DNA from: SIG447 sp045577075 | GTDB taxonomy: Bacteria; Bacillota; Clostridia; UMGS1883; UMGS1540 | Length of the DNA stretch: 30,477 nt | Reading direction: 5' to 3' | Assembly: GCA_045577075.1 (NCBI GenBank) | Contig: JAZNHR010000052.1 | Coordinates: 1-30,477 of the forward strand | Shown here: one piece after another, positions 14,560 to 22,059 of the stretch | Layout: every line of letters begins with the position of its first letter | Numbering within the stretch: the stretch's first letter is position 1 | The notes under the pieces: generated by a model | The model's database searches: none | What the model was told of the DNA's origin: nothing | Seen by the model: only the letters and a program-made list of their open reading frames with translations | Made by a program: the position numbers and the translations under genes

Positions 14560-16095
14560 ATGGATATTTTGGCATTTGCACTATATTTTGTAGCGATGAT
14601 TGCCATCGGCGTATTCTTTTTCGTGAAGGCAAAGGCTGTAAATGAAAAGGATTATTTTCTCGGCGGTCGTGCCATGGGGCCCTATGTTACAGCTATGAGC
14701 GCACAGGCATCGGATATGAGCGCGTGGCTATTAATGGGGCTGCCGGGCAGTATTCTTGCCTTTGGTTTCGGGCAGGCATGGATTGGAATAGGGCTTGCAA
14801 TCGGTACAGCCGCAAACTGGATTTTTGTTGCAAAAAGACTTCGTAAATTTTCAAGAGCTGCCGGGGATTCTATCACACTGCCCCAGTACCTTTCCAATCG
14901 TTTCGCATCGAAAAGCCATGCTGTAAGTATTATTTGTGCGGTTGTTTTCCTTGTATGCTTCACCATTTATGTGGCGTCTGCATTCGTGGCAGGGGCTGAT
15001 GTGTTTACAACGCTTGTCCCCACGCTGACAAGAACCAATGCAATGCTTATTTTTGCAGCTATTGTTGTGCTTTATACGTTCCTCGGCGGTTTTAGTGCTG
15101 TTTGCTGGACGGACTTTTTTCAGGGCCTCTTGATGCTTGCAGCACTGCTGATTGTACCAATTGTAATTTTCTTTACAAGAACTTTGGATGCTGCCGCACT
15201 GTCTACTGTGTACATAGGGCCCAAGGGGGAAGAATTTAAGTTTGTTGCAAATTTCTTTAACGCAAGCTGGAAGGATATCCTTTCTGGCCTTGGATGGGGT
15301 CTCGGCTATTTCGGTATGCCACATATTATCGTACGATTTATGGCAATCAAAAAACCGTCCATGGTGAAAAAGTCTGCAACCGTTGCCATCATCTGGGTTG
15401 TACTTTCTTTGGCAGCTACTATTGCGATTGCATATCTCGGCAGAATGTTTGTATATGCCGATGGTGTTGACCTTTCGGCAAAGCTCCTGGCGGAAGGCAA
15501 GCAATCCCTTATCTTCGTAGAACTTGCCCGTGATGTTTTCCCGGCATTTATTGCAGGGCTTTTGCTTGCGGCGATTATCGCAGCATCCATGTCCACGGCG
15601 GACTCACAGCTTTTAGTTGCGGCATCCTCTTTCTCCAGTGACCTTTATAAACCTATTATTAGAAAAAATGCTTCTAATAAAGAAATGCTCTGGGTTAGCC
15701 GCATTGTCGTTCTTTGTATTGCGGTGATTGCATTCTTTATTGCAAGCAGTAAGGGCAAAGCCGCACAGGCAATCATGGATTTGGTTTCAAATGCTTGGGG
15801 CATTTTCGGTGCGGCGTTTGGGCCTGCCGTGCTTTTATCTCTGTTCTGGAAGAGATTTACATATAAAGGTGCTGTTGCCGGTATTATTGTAGGTGCGCTT
15901 GTAGATATGCTCTGGTTGTGGCTGCCTGTGGCAGATGGTACTACTCTTACGGCAATCACGGGTATTTACGAGATTATTCCCGGCTTTATTATAGGTGGCG
16001 TTGCAGCCATATTGGTTACACTTCTTGACAAGAAACCTTCCGAAGAAGTGGAAGCTATTTACGCGGCTGCAACCGACAATAGTATTGATGACTAA
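14560..16095 (+). CDS. putP: Sodium/proline symporter (PutP family)
   Basis: A 511-aa member of the sodium:solute symporter family, closest in motifs to PutP, which imports proline with Na+ across the cytoplasmic membrane. There are about 13 hydrophobic segments. Motifs seen: KDYFLGGRAMGPYVTAMSAQ then ASDMSAWLLMGLPG in the second segment (D52 and S54 region binds sodium in PutP), SITLPQYLSNRF, YTFLGGFSAVCWTDFFQG, and STADSQLLVAASSFSSDLYK at the second sodium site. Substrate is inferred from PutP-like motifs; related SSS carriers take other solutes. It is monocistronic, with its own promoter and a strong terminator. No proline catabolic genes are adjacent. Confidence 0.9.
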   Translation: MDILAFALYFVAMIAIGVFFFVKAKAVNEKDYFLGGRAMGPYVTAMSAQASDMSAWLLMGLPGSILAFGFGQAWIGIGLAIGTAANWIFVAKRLRKFSRAAGDSITLPQYLSNRFASKSHAVSIICAVVFLVCFTIYVASAFVAGADVFTTLVPTLTRTNAMLIFAAIVVLYTFLGGFSAVCWTDFFQGLLMLAALLIVPIVIFFTRTLDAAALSTVYIGPKGEEFKFVANFFNASWKDILSGLGWGLGYFGMPHIIVRFMAIKKPSMVKKSATVAIIWVVLSLAATIAIAYLGRMFVYADGVDLSAKLLAEGKQSLIFVELARDVFPAFIAGLLLAAIIAASMSTADSQLLVAASSFSSDLYKPIIRKNASNKEMLWVSRIVVLCIAVIAFFIASSKGKAAQAIMDLVSNAWGIFGAAFGPAVLLSLFWKRFTYKGAVAGIIVGALVDMLWLWLPVADGTTLTAITGIYEIIPGFIIGGVAAILVTLLDKKPSEEVEAIYAAATDNSIDD

Positions 16096-16096
16096 C

Positions 16097-16131
16097 AAAA
16101 AAACCGCAAGGCATTTCCCTTGCGGTTTTTT
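16097..16131 (+). terminator. Bidirectional terminator between putP and the LacI-family gene
   Basis: CCGCAAGG (16104-16111) and CCTTGCGG (16118-16125) form an 8-bp GC-rich stem with a 6-base loop, flanked by seven A on the left and six T on the right. The symmetric A and T runs let it serve both converging genes. Confidence 0.92.
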
Positions 16132-16146
16132 AATACGGAAGATAAT

Positions 16147-17136
16147 TTACGTCGTTTCCTCCCGAATTTCTCTTGTAGTTGCCCGTGGAATGACTTTATG
16201 CTGAATGGTTATGCGTTTGACGTAGGATGCCTCATTTTTAATTTTCTCCAGCAAAAGTTCTACGGCCGTTTTGTACTGTTCATCTGAAAAAATGTCCACC
16301 GTGGTAAGGGGTATTTGTGCATAGGCGGCGGCAGGGATATTATTTTTGCCCATGACAGAGATGTCTTCCGGTACACGGATCCCGTTTTTCGAAAGTTCGT
16401 GAATGAGTGCCAGTGCGACCTCGTCATATGCTGTAATAATGGCGGTGGGGCGGTCGGACTGGGAGACAATTTTTTTTGCGGCTTTTACGCCAATGGCTTC
16501 AAATCTATCATCTATAATATACATAAAGTCATCTCGGACGGGAAGCCTGCTTTGTTTCATGGATGTCCTAAAAGCCTCTGCGGAAGATGCGGTGTTTAGT
16601 TCCCCCACAAACCCGATTTTTTTATGCCCAAGCTTAGAAAGAAAATTTAAAGAATCCTCCATAACAGCACCCATACTGTAGCCTACGGAATCATAATGGG
16701 GTGCGCCCAAGCTTTCGCAGCAGACAATGGGAATATTGTACTTGGTCTCGGGATTTGGATGTGAAAACATAATAATGCCGTCCGTCTTGCCGCGCAAGAT
16801 GATGGAGTCTAAAATTTCATCACGTTTGTTTTTGTCAAAATCGAAAATATAGACTGCCACTTGACTGCCTCTGGCTTCTGCCTCGTTTTTGATGCACGTA
16901 ATGAGATTTGCATAATGAAATCCCATTACTTCCGGCACAAGCAGGGCAATGAGTATAGAATTGTTATTCGTATATTCTCGCTTTCGTTTGCTTTTTTCTT
17001 TAAAATAGCCGATTTCTATGGCGATACGACGAATTTTGTCTGCTGTCTCTCGGCTGATTTCAGAACTACCGGAAAGAGCCTTGGATACGGTAGAAACAGA
17101 TACATTTGCAAGCTCTGCAATTTTCTTGTGATTCAT
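16147..17136 (-). CDS. LacI-family transcriptional regulator
   Basis: A 329-aa LacI/GalR-type regulator. The N-terminal helix-turn-helix and hinge read KIAELANVSVSTVSKALSGS, then SRETADKIRRIAIEIGY. The rest is a periplasmic-binding-protein-like sensor domain with LIALLVPEVMGFHYANLITC, GKTDGIIMFSHPN and PTAIITAYDEVALALIHEL. Open frame extends to 17172, but GGAGGAAG lies at 17145-17152, inside that extension, so ATG 17136 is the start. The gene is divergent from a damaged glycoside-utilisation operon that it probably regulates. The effector is likely a sugar, unidentified. Its promoter gives a very short leader. Confidence 0.9.
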   Translation of the reverse strand: MNHKKIAELANVSVSTVSKALSGSSEISRETADKIRRIAIEIGYFKEKSKRKREYTNNNSILIALLVPEVMGFHYANLITCIKNEAEARGSQVAVYIFDFDKNKRDEILDSIILRGKTDGIIMFSHPNPETKYNIPIVCCESLGAPHYDSVGYSMGAVMEDSLNFLSKLGHKKIGFVGELNTASSAEAFRTSMKQSRLPVRDDFMYIIDDRFEAIGVKAAKKIVSQSDRPTAIITAYDEVALALIHELSKNGIRVPEDISVMGKNNIPAAAYAQIPLTTVDIFSDEQYKTAVELLLEKIKNEASYVKRITIQHKVIPRATTREIREETT

Positions 17137-17160
17137 GACATCTACTTCCTCCATGACTGT

Positions 17161-17189
17161 ATTATACTGCAAAATAGCTTATTTTTCAA
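17161..17189 (-). promoter_or_regulatory. Promoter of the LacI-family gene
   Basis: On the minus strand TTGAAA (17189-17184), 17 bases, TATAAT (17166-17161), an almost consensus housekeeping promoter. Transcription would start near 17154, a few bases before the ribosome binding site. Confidence 0.82.
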
Positions 17190-17229
17190 TATAAACGGAA
17201 CGAATTTTTTTCTTTTTTTCATATATACA

Positions 17230-17258
17230 TTGTTTTTTTTCTTTTTGTATGGTATAAT
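17230..17258 (+). promoter_or_regulatory. Divergent promoter of the damaged sugar operon
   Basis: TTGTTT (17230-17235), 17 bases, TATAAT (17253-17258) with TG one base upstream of the -10. The spacer is almost entirely T. It faces away from the LacI gene, 41 bases from that gene's -35, the usual set-up for a regulator controlling a neighbour. I do not see a clean LacI-type palindrome. Confidence 0.78.
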
Positions 17259-17368
17259 AAGTTCACTTTAAAAGATAAGACTGAAAGATTCTCATGAAGG
17301 AAGAGAAAGAAGTATACGAAAAAAGGGCAAATGCGGGGAGAGATTACTTTAAATTAGTGTGCATTGTC

Positions 17369-17746
17369 GTCCGGGAAGATGAAGAGATTGCAGCAGTGGA
17401 TTTTGGAAAGAACATGGTGGAAAACATCGGCTTACAACATTGCACATACATATAGAGAAAGTCTGTGCAAAAGAAGGGTCGTTCCCCGGTCAGATGTGAC
17501 GGAGCATAAGCATGTAAAGCCCCTGGGGCAGAAGGTGAGGCAGAATCCTTTCGCGTGAGATATGCCTATATGCGGAAGGAAAAGAACATATTAGTGGCGT
17601 TTTCTCCGGAATGCGTGGAGTATGCAGAGCCGCTGTTTGGTGTCGGGCGTGTCACTTTAGTAGGACCTACGCTTGCGGGCGGTTCCATCATCTGCGTTGT
17701 CCAACCGGGCAAGAAAGGAAAACAGCATGCTGCAAAAGTTGGATGA
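17369..17746 (+). pseudogene. Remnant of a glycoside hydrolase, probably GH13 type (internal deletion, frame breaks)
   Basis: No single frame covers 17294-17726 although a strong promoter stands upstream. One frame reads LERTWWKTSAYNIAHTYRES from a possible TTG near 17382, recalling the TWWKxxxxYxIxxRS start of GH13 oligo-glucosidases. After stops, a second frame (17555-17746) reads RYAYMRKEKNILVAFSP and later TLVGPTLAGGSIICVVQPGK, recalling their C-terminal beta domain. The 1.5 kb expected between is missing. The downstream GNAT start overlaps the end of this second frame, as for a native gene end. The family guess is from motif memory and tentative. That the segment is a broken gene is more secure. 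A short frame at 17294-17455 (53 aa) also lies here and I do not support it as a gene. Confidence 0.5.
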
Positions 17747-18257
17747 GACAAAATTTGATACTGTATATGCACTTTTGAAAGAAAGCTTTCCGCCGGATGA
17801 ACGGCGGACATATGAAGGACAAAAGGCACTTTTAAAAGATGAACGGTATACCGTATTTACCTATGAAGAAGAAGGCGAAATCCTTGCCGCTATAGCAACA
17901 TGGGATTTACAAAATTTTATTTTTATTGAGCACTTTGCCGTTTTTCCAAAATACAGGAACCGCGGCCTTGGTGCAAAGCTTCTCAGGGCGCTTTCAAAAA
18001 GGTGTCAAAAACGTATTTGTCTGGAGGTAGAACCTGAGGAGACGGCACTTACAAAACGGCGAATTGACTTTTACGTACGGAACGGGTTTTCTTTACAACC
18101 CTATCCGTACCTGCAACCACCGCTTTCGAAAGGAAAGCATCCTGTCCACCTAAAGCTTATGACGGCGGGTGGAGAAACGGATGCGAAAACCTTTGCGAAT
18201 ATAAAAAAAGAACTGTATGAAAAAGTATATCATTACAAAGAAGGAGTGTCTTTATGA
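17727..18257 (+). CDS. GNAT-family N-acetyltransferase
   Basis: A 176-aa GNAT acetyltransferase, which moves acetyl groups from acetyl-CoA to an amine; the substrate is unknown. It has an early FDTVYALLKESFPPDERRTY helix, the acetyl-CoA loop FPKYRNRGLGAKLLRAL (R/Q-x-x-G-x-G/A motif at about residues 85-95), and a C-terminal RRIDFYVRNGFSLQPYPY segment. A longer frame starts at 17673, but the AAAGGAAAACAGC site places the start at ATG 17727. Its TGA overlaps the ATG of the next gene by four bases (ATGA), so the two are co-translated. Confidence 0.88.
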   Translation: MLQKLDETKFDTVYALLKESFPPDERRTYEGQKALLKDERYTVFTYEEEGEILAAIATWDLQNFIFIEHFAVFPKYRNRGLGAKLLRALSKRCQKRICLEVEPEETALTKRRIDFYVRNGFSLQPYPYLQPPLSKGKHPVHLKLMTAGGETDAKTFANIKKELYEKVYHYKEGVSL

Positions 18258-19321
18258 AACTGTATGTGAAAGAGTATCGGGGAGAAGGCATTACAGATAG
18301 TGACGCTATCGACAAGTGCCTTGCGGAGGCCGCAAAACAGGAAGGTGAAAAAACAATTATTTTAGATGGTGCGGATTATTATCTTGACCGTGCTATCTGT
18401 GTGTCTGATGACATGGAAATTATTGTGGACGGCTGTATGCTCAAACAAAAGAAGAACGTCTTCGACAATTTTTTTCGCAGTGCCAACTTTATCGTAAACC
18501 CCGAGGATCCCTACGGTATTCCCCTCGATGTAAAACCGACCAAGAATGTGAAAATTATCGGTAAAAACGGCGCTTCTCTCTATGGCACCGCATGGCCGCG
18601 CGCAGGCTATCACACTTTCTTTAAAGAAGACCAGCTGATGGTTGGTGACTTCTGGGGCTGGAGAACACATATGTTCAACTTTGCCCTTGTCGACACGATG
18701 GAGATTGGCGGCTTTTTACTCCGCCAGACCATGGGCTGGGCATTAAATTTTGAAAGCTCTTGTAATGTACATATACACGATTTGGAAATCCATTCTCATG
18801 TAAAGAACGGGGACGGTATTGACTTCCGCAGCGGCTGTCACCACTGTCTTGTAGAAAACATCAGCGGTACAACTTCTGATGACACGGTTGCCTGCTCAGC
18901 CCTTGCTAAGAAGGAATACCCTGCGGATATGCCGCCGGGAAAGGGTATGTACCCAGGTGAACCGTATCACCGCCTTGTCCCTTGCGATGACCGTGATATC
19001 CATGACATCACGATCCGCAATATTACCACCGGCGGCAGAATGCACGGTGTTATTTGCCTTGCGGCAAACGGGAATAAGGTATATAATATTGACATTCAAG
19101 ATATTATTGAGGACGTTGACGGCGCAAGACAGTCCACCGTTAAAGTGTATACCGGCTACGGCACTGGCTATACAAAGGGTGACCTACATGACATCCGCAT
19201 TAAAAATGTTCGTTCCAAAAGCGCAGACTATGCCGTCATGGTAGATGCGGAAGTAGAAAACGTAACCCTCGAAGAAATTTATCAAGATAATCCCGAAGGA
19301 GAACTGACCTTCGGAATTTAA
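18254..19321 (+). CDS. GH28-like right-handed beta-helix protein (polygalacturonase-like)
   Basis: A 355-aa protein with the repeated beta-helix turns of pectin-degrading enzymes and GH28-like catalytic elements: NGDGID (residues 185-190), SDD (208-210, GTTSDDTVACSA) and GRMHG (261-265). These correspond in place to the NTD, DD and GHG motifs of polygalacturonases. No signal peptide is present, so it should act in the cytoplasm on imported oligosaccharides, or be misannotated in start. I use ATG 18254, preceded by AAGAAGGAGTG. It is coupled to the GNAT gene under the LacI-flanking promoter, supporting a role in plant-glycan use. Substrate unknown. Confidence 0.8.
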   Translation: MKLYVKEYRGEGITDSDAIDKCLAEAAKQEGEKTIILDGADYYLDRAICVSDDMEIIVDGCMLKQKKNVFDNFFRSANFIVNPEDPYGIPLDVKPTKNVKIIGKNGASLYGTAWPRAGYHTFFKEDQLMVGDFWGWRTHMFNFALVDTMEIGGFLLRQTMGWALNFESSCNVHIHDLEIHSHVKNGDGIDFRSGCHHCLVENISGTTSDDTVACSALAKKEYPADMPPGKGMYPGEPYHRLVPCDDRDIHDITIRNITTGGRMHGVICLAANGNKVYNIDIQDIIEDVDGARQSTVKVYTGYGTGYTKGDLHDIRIKNVRSKSADYAVMVDAEVENVTLEEIYQDNPEGELTFGI

Positions 19322-19322
19322 T

Positions 19323-19435
19323 CCGGAAAGAGAAACGCTATGAAAACGGCGTGGATATCCATACAGAAGTTTTATTGCCATATAGGGATATTCGGCATCC
19401 TTTTGAAGCGACAGAGAATCCATTCGCTTAAGGCA
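19323..19435 (+). other. Gap with a protein-like but unsupported reading frame
   Basis: Between the GH28-like gene and the next gene there is an open stretch that reads RYENGVDIHTEVLLPYRDIR then HPFEATENPFA and TAA. The composition is protein-like and could be a C-terminal remnant of a lost gene. A 32-codon ATG frame at 19340-19438 overlaps it in another frame. I assign neither. Confidence 0.25.
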
Positions 19436-19453
19436 TGAAAAGGGGGCGTCACT

Positions 19454-19774
19454 TTGTTTGGGAGAAAACGAAACGAGGACGATTTGTTTGCCGTAAATCA
19501 AGAAGGAAAATGCCTGGGGAAGATAGGCGCGGTATTCGGCGGTGTGACAACGAATCTTCGGGATGCAAAATTTAAAGACGGCGCGCATCTTCGCGTGTTT
19601 TGTATGTTCGGCGGCGCCGATATCCTCGTTCCTGAAGATGTGCGCATAGAGATGCATGCGTTTTGCCTTTTCGGCGGTATATCGGATAAAAGAAAGCAAA
19701 CAGAAACGGTCGAACTCACAAAGACGCTGTACATCCGGGGCTTTTGCATCTTCGGCGGCGCGGATATAAAGTAG
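19454..19774 (+). CDS. LiaF C-terminal-domain-like small protein (TTG start)
   Basis: A 106-aa protein built almost wholly of a repeated strand unit ending in FGG: AVFGGV, CMFGGAD, CLFGGIS and CIFGGAD. This pattern resembles the C-terminal domain of LiaF and other cell-wall-active antibiotic response proteins. It has no membrane segment, unlike full LiaF, so it is the isolated soluble domain. No liaRS genes are adjacent. TTG 19454 lies seven bases after AAAAGGGGG. A strong hairpin terminator follows. Function unknown; envelope-stress sensing is inference from the family. Confidence 0.75.
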   Translation: MFGRKRNEDDLFAVNQEGKCLGKIGAVFGGVTTNLRDAKFKDGAHLRVFCMFGGADILVPEDVRIEMHAFCLFGGISDKRKQTETVELTKTLYIRGFCIFGGADIK

Positions 19775-19788
19775 AAGAAAGAAGAAAG

Positions 19789-19824
19789 GGCTCTCATACA
19801 AGCTGTGTGAGAGCCTTTCCTTTT
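19789..19824 (+). terminator. Terminator after the LiaF-like gene
   Basis: GGCTCTCATACA pairs with TGTGTGAGAGCC (12 bp with one G-U) across a 3-base loop AGC, followed by TTTCCTTTT. It isolates the LiaF-like gene from the RNA unit downstream. Confidence 0.85.
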
Positions 19825-19841
19825 GGATAAGTAAAAAAATG

Positions 19842-19870
19842 TTGCGGTCAGAAAAAAACTGTGATATACT
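19842..19870 (+). promoter_or_regulatory. Promoter of the candidate structured RNA
   Basis: TTGCGG (19842-19847), 17 bases, TATACT (19865-19870) with TGA directly before the -10 (extended -10). Transcription should start near 19877, which is exactly where the outer helix of the RNA below begins. Confidence 0.75.
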
Positions 19871-19876
19871 ATATTT

Positions 19877-20071
19877 GCCAAACAAACTGAATATACAGCC
19901 GGGCGGTATGTTTTTGCATGATATACTGTTTTTTGCGTACACTTATTTTGTATTCGATAAAAATGCAAATTCCATTTATAAGTGTGCTTTTATCTCATGC
20001 TGTATAAAGTTTGTTTGGCGACAATCGGAGTTTGCGTTTTTGATGCGTCAGCTTCGGTTGGCGCATTTTTT
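19877..20071 (+). ncRNA. Candidate free-standing structured RNA, about 195 nt
   Basis: A unit bounded by its own promoter (19842-19870) and an intrinsic terminator (20045-20071), with no convincing ORF in either strand. The start of the unit, GCCAAACAAACT (19877-19888), pairs perfectly with AGTTTGTTTGGC (20008-20019). After a small internal loop TATACAGC (19892-19899) pairs with GCTGTATA (19999-20006). Farther in, GTACACTTAT pairs with ATAAGTGTGC (10 bp with one G-U) and closes an AU-rich apical hairpin with loop TCG. The result is a long interrupted rod with an asymmetric internal bubble. Size, own promoter, closing helix and central bubble resemble 6S RNA, but I cannot confirm 6S. The downstream SLH gene has a separate promoter, so this is not simply its leader. 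Confidence 0.7.
20045..20071 (+). terminator. UUCG-tetraloop intrinsic terminator of the RNA unit
   Basis: GCGTCAGC and GTTGGCGC (8 bp with two G-U) close a TTCG tetraloop, followed by A and six T. This is a strong terminator, yet no ORF ends before it apart from the LiaF-like gene, which has its own terminator 220 bases upstream. Confidence 0.9.
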
Positions 20072-20156
20072 AATTTGCAAATAAAAAGGAAAGGGGGTCT
20101 ATAAACAGTAAATTTGGGAGTGCGCTTTAAAAAATGAGGAATTTTATTGTTATCTA

Positions 20157-20185
20157 TTGTCAAACCAAATCGCTCATGATACAAT
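20157..20185 (+). promoter_or_regulatory. Promoter of the SLH-domain gene
   Basis: TTGTCA (20157-20162), 17 bases, TACAAT (20180-20185) preceded by TGA. The gene starts 38 bases later with AAAGGAGA as ribosome binding site. It lies after the terminator at 20071, so the SLH gene is transcribed independently of the RNA unit. Nothing else is seen in 20072-20156. Confidence 0.8.
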
Positions 20186-20223
20186 AAAAATGACATCATC
20201 TGTTTTACGAAAGGAGACTTCAT

Positions 20224-21633
20224 ATGAAAAAACTTTTAACAATTTTTATGACTTTTATTCTGCTATGCAGCTTTGCTCTGTCTGCTTCCGCAGAGCTTGC
20301 GACCAGCCTGAACACGTTAGGTGTTTTCAAAGGAACGGAAAACGGCTACGAGCTTGAAAAGCGTCTTACCCGTGCGGAGGCAATTGCCCTTCTGGTACGC
20401 ATGCTCGGCAAAGCCGAAGAAGCCGAGAATTGCGGCAAAACGCATCCCTTCTTAGACGTTGCGCCCTGGGCAGACGGCTACGTTTCCTATGCCTTTGAGA
20501 AGGGGCTTACAAACGGCGTGTCCGAAACGCACTTTGGCGCGGAGGATACCGTGGAGTCCAACATGTATCTTACATTTCTGCTCCGTGCCCTTGGATTTAC
20601 GGACAGTGAAAATAAAGATTTCATCTGGCAAATGCCCTACGCCTTGGCGGCAGATTGTGAAATGCTGCCACCTTCGGCGGACCTTGTGCATTTTACTAGA
20701 AACGACGCCGTCCTTTTAACTGTGTCCGCACTGTTTGCGAAAGAAAAGGGGAAAGAAACAACCCTCTCCGATAGGCTCATGGCAGAGGGCGTATTTACGG
20801 CAGAAGATTGGCAATCTGCATTCCCCGAAGACCCGCTCTCAGCGTATAAAGCGATAAACCGCGCAATTGGAGAAGGTATTCCTTTTCACGAGGCAGCGTA
20901 CAACAGACATACCTTCCAAAATTACATGCTTTTGAAAACAGAAGAAAAAGAGGATGGGATTTATGCCTATGTGCTGATTGCCAACGCACACTATACTGTC
21001 AATGAAAGGAACGAAATTCCATCCAGCGGCAGCGGAATAACAGCGAAGCTGTATGTTCTCAACAAAGAAACGTACGCACCTCTTTCTGTTTCACAGGACA
21101 GCATCCAAAAAGACCTGTTTCCTGTAAGTGCCGTTGGGACGGAAACGAGCAACCTACTCTGGAAAGGCATGAATACCGTTCTCGGGGAAAAGGTCAACAA
21201 GGCAATTTCGGAAGGCGTGCTTGCCTGGCGGCAGCCTACCTACGAGGAAGCTATGGCGGAGCTTACGAAAGCAAACGTTATCAAAAATACCATAGAAACG
21301 GACGAGTGCACCATTTTAATCGGTGCGCATGGCGGTGCCATGCACGGGCCCCACGGCTGGGTGCGACTTTTATATAAAGCCGGCTCTTCCATGGGCGAAG
21401 GCAAGATGGTAAGCTTGCCGCTGCCTTCGGTCAATGCCTGGGGCGGCACAGAAACACCGGAAAATCTAACTGTTTCCGCGGACGGCAAAACCGCCACCTA
21501 TTCTTTTTACTTTGAAAGCGATATGGTGCTTGACCCCGGTCTGCCTTCGGAGAGACTGATTCACGAGGCAGGCACCTATCAATATACCACAGACCTTACA
21601 AGCGGCGAAACGACGCTTGAAATTATAAAGTAA
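20224..21633 (+). CDS. Exported SLH-domain protein
   Basis: A 469-aa secreted protein. Residues 1-23 are a signal peptide (KKLLTIFMTFILLCSFALSA, cleavage after ASA). Residues about 30-180 hold SLH-type repeats: LTRAEAIALLVRMLGKAEEA, FLDVAPWADGYVSYAFEKGL with TNG, then VESNMYLTFLLRALGF. SLH domains bind pyruvylated cell-wall polymers and anchor proteins to the surface. The C-terminal 280 residues match no domain I recognise; they are beta-rich and end with SGETTLEIIK. The gene is followed 11 bases later by a GtrA-like gene. Confidence 0.85.
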   Translation: MKKLLTIFMTFILLCSFALSASAELATSLNTLGVFKGTENGYELEKRLTRAEAIALLVRMLGKAEEAENCGKTHPFLDVAPWADGYVSYAFEKGLTNGVSETHFGAEDTVESNMYLTFLLRALGFTDSENKDFIWQMPYALAADCEMLPPSADLVHFTRNDAVLLTVSALFAKEKGKETTLSDRLMAEGVFTAEDWQSAFPEDPLSAYKAINRAIGEGIPFHEAAYNRHTFQNYMLLKTEEKEDGIYAYVLIANAHYTVNERNEIPSSGSGITAKLYVLNKETYAPLSVSQDSIQKDLFPVSAVGTETSNLLWKGMNTVLGEKVNKAISEGVLAWRQPTYEEAMAELTKANVIKNTIETDECTILIGAHGGAMHGPHGWVRLLYKAGSSMGEGKMVSLPLPSVNAWGGTETPENLTVSADGKTATYSFYFESDMVLDPGLPSERLIHEAGTYQYTTDLTSGETTLEIIK

Positions 21634-21644
21634 CGGGTGAGAAT

Positions 21645-22040
21645 ATGAAGAAAAATTCTGTTTTACAGATGGTAAAATTTACGCTCTTTTCCATTTCGGC
21701 AGGCATCATACAAGTCGGCACGTTTACCGTCTTTAATGAAGTATTTCGCTGGATGTACTGGCCGGCATATCTTTTGTCTTTAATTCTGTCTGTTGTTTGG
21801 AACTTTACCTTTAACCGCCGCTATACTTTTAAATCGGCGGCAAATGTGCCTGTGGCCATGGCGAAGCTTTTCGGATTTTACGCAGTCTTTACACCGGTCT
21901 CCACGTACCTTGGGCATCTTGCCGAGGGTGTGGGCGTAAACGATTATATTATTTTGGCAATTACCTTACTTTGTAATTTCATATTGGAATTCCTGTTTTG
22001 TAAACTTGTGGTCTACAAAAACCAGGAGAACACAAGGTAG
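21645..22040 (+). CDS. GtrA-family membrane protein
   Basis: A 131-aa integral membrane protein with four hydrophobic segments and the family motif WNFTFNRRYTFKSAA between segments two and three. GtrA-like proteins are thought to help flip lipid-linked sugars in cell-surface polysaccharide synthesis. The ribosome binding site GGGTGAG is moderate. It closely follows the SLH gene (11 bases), so probably shares its transcript, consistent with a role at the cell surface. No glycosyltransferase is next to it here. Confidence 0.85.
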   Translation: MKKNSVLQMVKFTLFSISAGIIQVGTFTVFNEVFRWMYWPAYLLSLILSVVWNFTFNRRYTFKSAANVPVAMAKLFGFYAVFTPVSTYLGHLAEGVGVNDYIILAITLLCNFILEFLFCKLVVYKNQENTR

Positions 22041-22059
22041 AGAATAGGAGTGAATAGGA

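Noticed and set aside
14851..15504. Minus-strand frame of 217 codons inside the symporter gene
   Set aside because: Shadow of the PutP frame, cysteine- and asparagine-rich, no start signals.
17294..17455. 53-codon plus-strand frame after the divergent promoter
   Set aside because: It has no good ribosome binding site and overlaps in another frame the TWWK segment that looks like the real ancestral coding frame.
19184..19942. Minus-strand frame of 252 codons across the GH28-like end, the LiaF-like gene and the terminator
   Set aside because: It spans a strong plus-strand terminator and a well supported plus-strand gene; the protein sequence matches nothing and has odd composition.
19877..20071. 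Riboswitch or T-box leader for the SLH gene
   Set aside because: No T-box GGGTGG-type core or other known riboswitch motif was seen, and the SLH gene has its own strong promoter 86 bases after the terminator, so leader control is unnecessary.
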